This document shows, in pieces, positions 8,563-15,775 of a stretch of 64,000 bases of DNA (position 1 is the first letter of the stretch; every line of letters begins with the position of its first letter). The notes under the pieces are model-generated. The model saw only the letters and a program-made list of their open reading frames with translations. It did no database searches and was not told where the DNA came from. The position numbers and the translations under genes are program-made. Source of the DNA: CAYTLW01 sp964438735 (lineage in GTDB: Bacteria > Myxococcota_A > UBA9042); NCBI GenBank assembly GCA_964438735.1, contig CAYTLW010000015.1, positions 1 to 64,000 on the forward strand, given 5' to 3'.

Positions 8563-10190
8563 CAGTTCCCCTTATGCGTCACCAGTTCGACCTCGTCGCG
8601 CTGGCGGCTGAAGACCTGGCCGGCCCGATCGCGACCGCTGCGGATCAAGACATAATCGTACCAGCGGCCCATGACATTCCAATCGAAGCGTTCCGGCGTC
8701 CATTCCCAGCGGGCGGGCAGGGTCGGCGGACCGCCCACTGAGGGGTAGAGAATCGGTGACTGCGGGAAGTTGGCGAAGGAGAACGTCGCCATGCCGCCCC
8801 GATCGACCACGTAGTACTGGCCGAAGTGCAGGTAGGGTGCGTGGCGGGTGATGGAGCTGCCCTTGTCGAAGATGAGCGCCACCAGTTTTCGACCCGGTTC
8901 GGCTTCGGCCACCACCTCGCGGATGGGCCCGGCCTCGCGCTCGAAGGCCTGCGCCTTGTCCATGTGCACGGTACAGGCCCAGATGGCCAACGCGGTGGCC
9001 GGCACGATCAGCACCGCCGGTCGCCAGCGCACCCGCACCCCGGCCAGCGCGCCCAGGCCCACCAGGGCGACCACGGGCACCATGCGGTGGGAGATGGGCC
9101 AGATCCACTTGTAGGAGATGGGGCTGAGCAGGTAGACGGCGAACACTGCGACGAACATCAACTCGGGCAGGCGGTCGTGCAGCAGCTGCCAGGTCGCCCT
9201 CGGTTCATCGGCAGCCCTGGCTGGATCTGCCTTTGGGTCGGTCGATGCCCCGGCGTCCGGGGCGCTTCGCACGCTGAACACAGCCGCCAGCAGGGCCACG
9301 GCCAGCAAACCCAGCAGGAGCATCTCGTCGGCGTCGTCCCGGTAGGCGTCCAGGAGCTGGCGTGGGATGGTCACGAAGCGTTCCAGCAACGGTTCGAAAC
9401 GCACCTCCGTATCGGTCACATTGCGGCCGCCGTGGCCCTGCTGCCATTGCTCGGTGCCGGCCAGGATCAGCGAACGCGACATCCACACGGCCATCAGCAA
9501 ACCGGCCGGCACCAGGTGCAGAGATTGCCGCCACCAATGCCGCGGATGCAGCCCGCCGCCGCCGAACAGGCCCGTCAACCCGGCGAGTCCGACGTACAGA
9601 CCGAAGATTTGCGCGTGGCTGTAGAAGATCAGCAGGGTCAGCGCCGCCAACCCGGCCAGCCACCACCAGCAGAATCGCTCCATGAGCCGGCGCAGCAGGG
9701 CCAGGGCCACGAACATCACCGGAATCGCCACCAGGTAGTTGGCAAAACCCATGAACAGGAAAGTGTTGAAGACCAGCGGCGCCGCCAGCAGGCCGAAGCC
9801 GGCGTCGCGGCCGAAGGCGCGCAGGAAGGCCACCAGCGACAGCGGCAGACCGATGGCGTACAGCGACAGGACGACACGATTGGCCGCCTCCAGCGGCATC
9901 AACCAGCTCAGCCAGTCCACGGCGTAGTAGTAGGACAGGTATTGCGTGCGCGCGAGATCGATGACGTGGTAGCGATCGAGACCGAACGCCGGGTCGTCGA
10001 AGCTGTGCAGGGTGCGCACCGCGGCCAGGTGCTGCGGCAGGTCCATATAGGGCAGCAAGGCGCTGGCCCAGAGCGGAATCACCACGGCGATGGCCGTCAG
10101 CAGAAGTCCGGCAGCCAGCCAAGGATCGCTGCGCACGAAGCGAGCGACGCGGGCCAGCGGTCGGAGGGCTGCAGCGTTGCGTTCGGACAT
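8535..10190 (-). CDS. Polytopic inner-membrane protein, GT-C/PMT-like
   Basis: A 551-residue integral membrane protein. The start is placed at the ATG at 10190 (MSERNAAALRPLARV), because the frame upstream of it is Cys/Arg-rich and lies in the divergent promoter region. Around ten to twelve hydrophobic segments are visible, for example WLAAGLLLTAIAVVIPLWAS and LLAAPLVFNTFLFMGF. The first loop after helix 1 carries DLPQHLAAVRTLHSF with an acidic residue, as in GT-C sugar transferases, and a soluble C-terminal part (EVVAEAEPGRKLVALIFD...) follows the last helix. This layout resembles lipid-linked-sugar glycosyltransferases, but no family signature is decisive. The gene is transcribed divergently from the barrel-thioredoxin gene and overlaps the lipoprotein gene downstream. 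Confidence 0.7.
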   Translation of the reverse strand: MSERNAAALRPLARVARFVRSDPWLAAGLLLTAIAVVIPLWASALLPYMDLPQHLAAVRTLHSFDDPAFGLDRYHVIDLARTQYLSYYYAVDWLSWLMPLEAANRVVLSLYAIGLPLSLVAFLRAFGRDAGFGLLAAPLVFNTFLFMGFANYLVAIPVMFVALALLRRLMERFCWWWLAGLAALTLLIFYSHAQIFGLYVGLAGLTGLFGGGGLHPRHWWRQSLHLVPAGLLMAVWMSRSLILAGTEQWQQGHGGRNVTDTEVRFEPLLERFVTIPRQLLDAYRDDADEMLLLGLLAVALLAAVFSVRSAPDAGASTDPKADPARAADEPRATWQLLHDRLPELMFVAVFAVYLLSPISYKWIWPISHRMVPVVALVGLGALAGVRVRWRPAVLIVPATALAIWACTVHMDKAQAFEREAGPIREVVAEAEPGRKLVALIFDKGSSITRHAPYLHFGQYYVVDRGGMATFSFANFPQSPILYPSVGGPPTLPARWEWTPERFDWNVMGRWYDYVLIRSGRDRAGQVFSRQRDEVELVTHKGNWWLYRNKQQ

Positions 10191-10301
10191 GGAATAAGGG
10201 GGGCAAAGGAATAGACGGCAAGGCCGCCGTGCTTGTAGCGCATCGCCGGGTTCTGGGCCAGCCACTTGACAACTGCGCCGCATCCCTGCCCCATCGCCGC
10301 C

Positions 10302-10385
10302 ATGAGCAACGCCATGCGTCACGCCCTGACCCTCGCCACGCTGCTGCTTGCCGTCGCCTGGACGCGACCGGCCGAGCCCCAGTGA
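10302..10385 (+). pseudogene. Detached signal-peptide fragment of the downstream barrel gene
   Basis: An ATG at 10302 opens a 27-codon frame that reads as a clean signal peptide (MRHALTLATLLLAVAW...) and ends at TGA 10383. A second in-frame TGA lies at 10392, and the barrel frame opens at 10398 in the same phase. Removing one C from the CCCC run at 10377-10380 and adding one G to the G-run around 10416-10421 would join signal and barrel without stops. The mature start would then read SEHLEACQTSRSGG. Both sites are homopolymers, so sequencing error is the first suspicion; true decay cannot be excluded. Confidence 0.5.
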
Positions 10386-10397
10386 ACATCTTGAAGC

Positions 10398-11768
10398 ATG
10401 CCAAACCTCCCGGTCGGGGGGTCCGCCATAGAGTTGCAGCTCGGTAGCCGACACGCCCTGCCAGAAGGCATCGGTCGCCTCTCATTGACCCTGCAGACCG
10501 GCTCCTACGCCACCCTCGTCGGCGAAGGCGCGGCCGCCGGAGCCGACGGCGAGCGTCTGAGCACCCGCATGGCCAACCTGGGCGTGCGCTACTTCTTGGG
10601 CGATGGCTGGTCCACTGCGCTGAGCGCGCCCATGGGCACCATCGAACATCGCAAGCCGGACGATGAATTCCCACAGCGGGTCTCCGGTTTCGGCGACGTG
10701 GAGGTCGCCCTGTCCTACGACCTTGCCGCGCTGTGGGGAGCGGGTGGCTACCGTCCGAGCGCCACCCTGGAGATGGGGCTGCGCCTGCCGTCGGGCGAGG
10801 AAGCCAAGACCGGCGGTCTGCATGTGCCGCCCACCATGCTGGCCCTGGGCTGGGGCACCTTCGCCCTGACGCCCCGCTTGACGTTGACCCAATTCCTGCA
10901 CCCGAACTTCGCCCTGGGCGTGCCGCTGGGTATCGTCACGCCCGTGGGCACGTCGCCATTTGGATTGAAGTACGGCACCTCGGTGACCTATGGCCTGACC
11001 GTGGTCTGGCTGCCGGGTGGCGGATTCACCCTCGCTGCTGGCGTGGACGGACGCCGCCGCAGCCGGGCCGTCTCGGAGGAAGAGGGCGAGGTCTACCAGT
11101 CGGGCGGGCACTGGATGGTGGGCGCGCTGGCCGCCAGCTTGAAGGTGACCGATCGCACGACGGTGATCCTGCGCGGCCGGCTGCCGATACTGGCGGATGT
11201 CAACGGCACGCAGCTGACCGAGACCTGGTCGGCCATCGGAACGGTGGCCTGGCGCTTTGGTGAGCTGCCGGGGCATGAGCATGATCACGGGGACGGCGAC
11301 GGACACGGAAGCGGTCACGGCGGCGGTCACGGTCACGGAAGCGGTCACGGTCACGGCGACGGTCACGGAGCCGGTCACGGAGCCGGTCACGGTCCCGCAA
11401 AGGCCCACGCCCCGGCCACTGCCGGCGGCGACAACCGCCACATCGCCCGTGGCGGCCGCTCGTTTGCGTTGGCCGACGCGTTGGTGCCTGGCAAGCTGAC
11501 CGTGATCGACTATTGGGCCGAGTGGTGCGCGCCCTGCAAGGGCATCGGCGCGGTGCTCGACGACCTGGCGTCCACGCACGACAAGCTGGCCGTTCGCAAA
11601 GCCGAGGTTCCGGGGCTGAATACGGCCATCGCGCAGCAGCGCTTGCCCGGTGTAAGGGCGTTGCCTGTGGTGCATATCTACGGCGCTGACGGCAAGTTGC
11701 TGAAGACGCTTAACGGCACCTCTGCCGCAGCTGTGAAGGCGACGGTGCTGGCCCTGCTGCCGAAGTAG
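10398..11768 (+). CDS. Outer-membrane beta-barrel fused to a His-rich linker and thioredoxin domain
   Basis: A 456-residue reading frame. Residues 10-288 are alternating amphipathic strands typical of an outer-membrane barrel (IELQLGSRHALPEG, RLSLTLQTGSYATL, VGALAASLKVTDRTTVILRG). Residues 293-332 hold 12 histidines in 40 positions and probably bind metal. Residues about 345-456 form a thioredoxin fold with the redox motif WCAPC (Cys377, Cys380) and the cis-proline loop ALPVV. The redox domain should face the periplasm. No signal peptide lies in this frame; one lies just upstream, separated by two stops (see 10302-10385), so the real gene probably starts at 10302. Fusion of a barrel to a thioredoxin domain is unusual. 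The next gene also encodes a thioredoxin-like protein. Confidence 0.75.
   Translation: MPNLPVGGSAIELQLGSRHALPEGIGRLSLTLQTGSYATLVGEGAAAGADGERLSTRMANLGVRYFLGDGWSTALSAPMGTIEHRKPDDEFPQRVSGFGDVEVALSYDLAALWGAGGYRPSATLEMGLRLPSGEEAKTGGLHVPPTMLALGWGTFALTPRLTLTQFLHPNFALGVPLGIVTPVGTSPFGLKYGTSVTYGLTVVWLPGGGFTLAAGVDGRRRSRAVSEEEGEVYQSGGHWMVGALAASLKVTDRTTVILRGRLPILADVNGTQLTETWSAIGTVAWRFGELPGHEHDHGDGDGHGSGHGGGHGHGSGHGHGDGHGAGHGAGHGPAKAHAPATAGGDNRHIARGGRSFALADALVPGKLTVIDYWAEWCAPCKGIGAVLDDLASTHDKLAVRKAEVPGLNTAIAQQRLPGVRALPVVHIYGADGKLLKTLNGTSAAAVKATVLALLPK
11274..11393 (+). repeat. His/Gly-coding low-complexity repeat
   Basis: Short GGTCACGG-type units repeat irregularly and encode (H-G-x-G)n, giving 12 His in 40 residues between the barrel and thioredoxin domains. 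This is a coding repeat, prone to length change by slippage. Confidence 0.85.
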
Positions 11769-11877
11769 CCGCCCGCCCCCTCCTGCAATTCCAGCCGGTT
11801 GCCGCCAGCGCACCTGCGCCACAGCCACCGCCTGTGCGAGGCTGCCGACGTCGCTGCTCGTGCGACCCGGAGATGCC

Positions 11878-13980
11878 GTGACCAATCGCCTCGCCCAAGA
11901 GACCAGTCCCTACCTGCTGCAGCACGCCCACAACCCGGTGGACTGGTACCCCTGGGGTGAGGAAGCCCTGGAGCTGGCGCGCGCCGAAGATCGGCCCATT
12001 CTGCTCTCGGTGGGATACTCGGCCTGCCACTGGTGCCACGTGATGGAGCGGGAGAGTTTCGAAGACGAGCAGATCGCCGCCTTGATGAATCGCGACTTCG
12101 TCAACATCAAGGTCGACCGCGAGGAGCGTCCGGATATCGACGCCATCTACATGAGCGCCGTGCAGGCATTCAGCGGCGGCCGTGGTGGCTGGCCGATGAC
12201 CGTATTCCTGGCGCCGGATGGCCGACCCTTCCTGGGCGGCACCTACTTTCCGCCGGTGCCGCGCGGCGGCATGCCATCGTTTCCTCAGGTCCTGGACCAC
12301 GCCGCTGAGGTGTGGCGAAGGCAGCGCGAAGGTGTGCAGCAGGTGGGCCAGCAGGTGTTGGCTGCGATGGTGGCACGAGGCGCGTTGCCGGCGCGGGATT
12401 CTGGCGGCGAGGGGGACTGGCTGCAGCGGGTCGCCGACGACAACACATCGGACTTCGACCCGGTGAACGCCGGCTTCGGCCATGCGCCGAAGTTCCCGCC
12501 CCATGGTGCCCTGGCGGTCCTGCTGGCCCGAGCCTGGCGGTCCGATGGCGCCAACTACGGCGTCCTGGCCCTGCAGACGCTGGACGCCATGGCCCGGGGC
12601 GGCATGTACGATCTGGCCGGCGGCGGATTCGCCCGCTACAGCGTCGATGCGGCCTGGGTGATCCCCCATTTCGAGAAGATGCTCTACGACAACGCACAGC
12701 TCGTGCCCCTGTACATCGACGCGTGGCGGCTGGCCGGGCAACCCCAGCATCGGCGCATCGCCAGGGAGTCGTTGGACTGGATGGTGCGCGAGATGCAGGC
12801 GCCCGATGGCGGCCTCTGTTCGGCCCTGGACGCCGACAGCGAGGGCGAGGAGGGCCTCTTCTACGTCTGGACGCCGGCGCAGATCGTCGAGGTGCTGGGC
12901 GCCGACGATGGCGAGCGCGTCTGTCGACTGCTCCAGGTCAGCCCCCATGGCAGCTTTGAACATGGCACGTCGGTATTGCGCCTCGATCCACCCCTGGAGA
13001 AGCTGCCCGCCGAAGACGCCGACTTGCTCCGCCGCTCACTGCCGGCCTTGCGCCAGGTGCGGGATAAGCGGATCTGGCCGGCGCGCGACGACAAGGTGTT
13101 GACGGCTTGGAACGCCATGGCCATCAGCGCCTTTGCCCGGTCCGCGGCGGCCTTCGACAACGCCGAAGACCTGGCGTTCGCTCGTAAGACGGCCCGCTTT
13201 CTGCTCGATCGCCACACCGTCGATGGTCGCCTGATGCGCACCTCACGAGCGGGACGGGTGCAATTCGCCGCCTTCTTGGACGACCACGCCCTGCTCGTGG
13301 CTGCCCTCATCGACCTGTACCAGGCGGACTTCGACCCCACCTGGTTGGACGAGGCCCTGGCGTTGTCCGATCGCATGGTGGCCCTGTTCGACGATCCATC
13401 GGGCGGCGGCATGTTCTTCACCGGCGCGGATGTAGCGCCTCTGGTCACCCGCTCCAAGAACCCCTTTGGTGGCGCGGTGCCGTCAGCCAACGGCGCCGCT
13501 GCGCTGGCGTTTTCCCGCCTGGCCGTGCTCTGCGATCGGCCCGACCTGGGCCAGCGTGCCGATGCGATCCTCGCCGCCTACGAACCCATGCTGGACCGGG
13601 CGGCGCGGGCCTTTGGTGTCGAGGCGCTGGCCGCGGCGTGGCGCGCCGGACAGGGGCTGGAGATCGCCATCGCCGGCGACCCGAACGGGTCCGCGGCAGA
13701 GTTGTTGGCCACCGCTCGAAAAACCGCTTCGCCCTTGTCCCTGATCGCCTCGCTGCCAGAGGGTCCAGCCGGCGAGTCGGCGATCTCCCGCCTGCCCTGG
13801 CTGGCCGGAAAAGGCAGCGTGAAAGGCCAGGCTGCGGCCTGGGTCTGTGTCGGGCACACTTGCCACGCGCCGCAACTGGACCCCGCGGCGCTGGCCGACC
13901 GCCTGCGACCAGATGGAGCGCTCGCGGTGGCCGGGGAGCCTGCGCCAGATGACGATCGGATTGCACCTGCATCGGGATGA
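11878..13980 (+). CDS. YyaL-family thioredoxin-like protein (DUF255 / N-acylglucosamine epimerase-like)
   Basis: About 700 residues, the usual length for this family. The GTG at 11878 is chosen over an upstream in-frame GTG at 11860, because GGAG precedes it by 5 bases and the family begins NRLAQETSPYLLQHAHNPVD. The N-terminal domain is thioredoxin-like with the motif SACHWCHVME (Cys50, Cys53). The C-terminal two thirds form an alpha/alpha-barrel with HFEKMLYDNAQL and DADSEGEEGLFYVW. The biochemical role of bacterial members is unsettled; the human relative is SPATA20. No signal peptide is seen, so it is cytoplasmic. The end overlaps the next gene by 32 bases, which suggests translational coupling. 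Confidence 0.93.
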   Translation: MTNRLAQETSPYLLQHAHNPVDWYPWGEEALELARAEDRPILLSVGYSACHWCHVMERESFEDEQIAALMNRDFVNIKVDREERPDIDAIYMSAVQAFSGGRGGWPMTVFLAPDGRPFLGGTYFPPVPRGGMPSFPQVLDHAAEVWRRQREGVQQVGQQVLAAMVARGALPARDSGGEGDWLQRVADDNTSDFDPVNAGFGHAPKFPPHGALAVLLARAWRSDGANYGVLALQTLDAMARGGMYDLAGGGFARYSVDAAWVIPHFEKMLYDNAQLVPLYIDAWRLAGQPQHRRIARESLDWMVREMQAPDGGLCSALDADSEGEEGLFYVWTPAQIVEVLGADDGERVCRLLQVSPHGSFEHGTSVLRLDPPLEKLPAEDADLLRRSLPALRQVRDKRIWPARDDKVLTAWNAMAISAFARSAAAFDNAEDLAFARKTARFLLDRHTVDGRLMRTSRAGRVQFAAFLDDHALLVAALIDLYQADFDPTWLDEALALSDRMVALFDDPSGGGMFFTGADVAPLVTRSKNPFGGAVPSANGAAALAFSRLAVLCDRPDLGQRADAILAAYEPMLDRAARAFGVEALAAAWRAGQGLEIAIAGDPNGSAAELLATARKTASPLSLIASLPEGPAGESAISRLPWLAGKGSVKGQAAAWVCVGHTCHAPQLDPAALADRLRPDGALAVAGEPAPDDDRIAPASG

Positions 13981-15105
13981 AGTTCTCGGACGCGTCGTGT
14001 TGCATCCACCGGCGAGCGGCGAGGGGCCGAAACAGGCCCGCCTCTACATCGCCGACGGACCGGGTCACCGGATCCTCGAAGCCTCCGTTCAGATGGGCCC
14101 CGACGGCTGGCCGGTCGCGGACGTCCTGCGCACCTTCGGCAGCGGCGAGCCGGGACTCGAAGATGCCGACGCCGCCAGCGCCCGCTTCCACCACCCGGTG
14201 GCGACCTGGCGCGTCGACGACCTGTTGTGGGTCGCCGACTCGTCCAACCATTGTCTGCGTGTGATCGACCTGGTCGACGGTCGGGTGGGCACCGCAGCCG
14301 GCAGTGGGAAGAAGGGAAATGGGCAGAACTGCCACGCCCAGCGCCCCCTGGACGCCGCCTTGCCGGCGCCGGTCTCCGTCACCGCCGCCCAGGGTGGCAT
14401 TCTCTTCGCCAGCGCCGACCCGCCAAGGATCTGGGCCTACCTGCCGGATACCGATCGCCTTGGACCGCTCGTCGGAAGCGGCCGGCCTGGCTACAAGGAA
14501 GGCAAATTCCCAACCGTCGAGATGCAGTCGGTCGCCGGCATCGTCGCCCTGGGCGCGCGCTTGATGATCTGCGATGGGGACCGCATTCGGCTGGCGCATC
14601 TCGCCCGTCGCCAGGCGGGCACCATGTTGCCCGTCCAAGAGGTGCCTCCAGAAGAGGCGTTGCCCGACGACAAGGCACCGCTGGAGCTCGTACGGCCGGT
14701 TGACCTGGCCACCTCGGAGCATCGCTTCTTCATCGCCGATGCCGGCCGGGATGCGATCGTTTCGGTCGATGTGCGCGACCATTTCGTCGACTCCGTGACC
14801 GCGGATGGTGCGCTGAGCGCGCCCACTGCTGTCGAGGCGTTCGGCGACCTGCACGTCCTGGACCCCGGCGAATCCGCCGGTTTAAACGCCCTGCAAACCG
14901 ACACCGGGGCGCTCCGCGCTTTTGCCCGTCAACCCAGGCCGCCGCCGGGCCGGGGGTGGGGGCGCGGCGGCGGCCCAGGGGGGGGGGGGGGGGCGCCCCC
15001 CGGCCCGGGGCCCCCGACGGCGAATCGGCCGGTTTCAAGGCCGTGCATGCCGACACGGGGGAGGTCCGCGCTTTGGCCCTTCAACCCTGGCTCCGGGAGG
15101 GTTAG
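13949..15105 (+). CDS. NHL-repeat beta-propeller protein, frame broken by a 152-base artefact
   Basis: Starts at ATG 13949 inside the end of the YyaL gene. Blades show the NHL signature: RLYIADGPGHRILE, LLWVADSSNHCLRVIDL, RFFIADAGRDAIVSVDV. There is no signal peptide. The frame is good to about 14935, where it enters a poly-G stretch. A cleaner copy of the gene end resumes at 15019 in another frame and reads GESAGFKAVHADTGEVRALA to a TAG at 15103-15105. Removing 14867-15018 (152 bases) restores one 334-codon frame with that ending. As printed, the frame would continue in nonsense past 15105. I treat the gene as probably intact in the organism and damaged in this assembly. Ligand and role are unknown. 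Confidence 0.7.
14867..15018. other. Probable assembly artefact: error-rich duplicate plus poly-G
   Basis: Bases 14867-14935 match 15019-15087 at 58 of 69 positions by my alignment. Between them lies a G/C-only block with runs of 13 or more G. The duplication length (152) is not a multiple of three and frameshifts the NHL gene. The second copy encodes the more convincing protein end. This pattern suits a low-quality read end built into the consensus. Confidence 0.7.
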
Positions 15106-15206
15106 ACTCGGCGAACCGGGAGCCCCGGGGTCCGTGCCGAAGGATCGGCCAGGACCTTTTGACCACGCGGCCCGGCGCGACAGCTCCAGCAGCGCGAGGA
15201 ACGCTC

Positions 15207-15725
15207 ATGAAGTCCAATCATCCCCACCTGCGGCTGGCCGTGGCGCTGATCCCCCTGGTCTGCCTGGCCCTGGCATCCGGCTGCGCGAAGAAGAAGCGGG
15301 TCTATTTCAAGACGCCGAGCGATGGCGAGGAGATCAGCGGTCCCCTGATCGACGGCAAGGTGCGCGTCAAGGTGGTCATGGAGGTCGAAGGCATGACGGT
15401 CCGTCCCGCCGGCGAGGTGGTGGAAGGGACCGGTCATCACCACATCATCATCGACAAGAGCGCCATCGCCACGGGTCAGGTGGTGCCAAAGGATGGCCAG
15501 CACATCCACTTCGGCAAGGGACAGACTGTGACCGAGATCGCGGTCGAGCCCGGCGAGCGTACGCTGACCCTGCAGTTCGCAGACGGGGCACATAAAAGCT
15601 ACGGTGACGTGATGTCCGCGACCATCAAGGTCAAGATCAACGGACTGAAGGAAGACGGCGCCTTGAAGCCCTCCAAGGCTGCCACCCCGACCACCGCCGG
15701 GGCCGCCACACCGACGGGCAAATAG
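15207..15725 (+). CDS. DUF4399 family lipoprotein
   Basis: A 172-residue exported protein. The start at 15207 is preceded by GCGAGGA. The signal peptide (LAVALIPLVCLALASGC) ends in a good lipobox, ASGC. The mature part shows the family pattern: VYFKTPSDGEEISGP, GHHHIIID, HIHFGKGQTVTEI, ERTLTLQFADGAHKSY. DUF4399 proteins are small periplasmic or surface proteins of unknown role; the conserved His cluster suggests metal binding, but that is inference. The tail is Ala/Thr/Pro-rich. The gene lies downstream of the damaged NHL gene with a 101-base gap. Confidence 0.88.
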   Translation: MKSNHPHLRLAVALIPLVCLALASGCAKKKRVYFKTPSDGEEISGPLIDGKVRVKVVMEVEGMTVRPAGEVVEGTGHHHIIIDKSAIATGQVVPKDGQHIHFGKGQTVTEIAVEPGERTLTLQFADGAHKSYGDVMSATIKVKINGLKEDGALKPSKAATPTTAGAATPTGK

Positions 15726-15775
15726 GCGCCCGAATCGCGCATCGCCCCCCACGCGCGCAACTGCAGGCCCACGCC

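Noticed and set aside
10383..10394. Selenocysteine recoding at the TGA codons
   Set aside because: Two TGAs within 12 bases, no flanking redox motif and no visible SECIS hairpin; homopolymer error is simpler.
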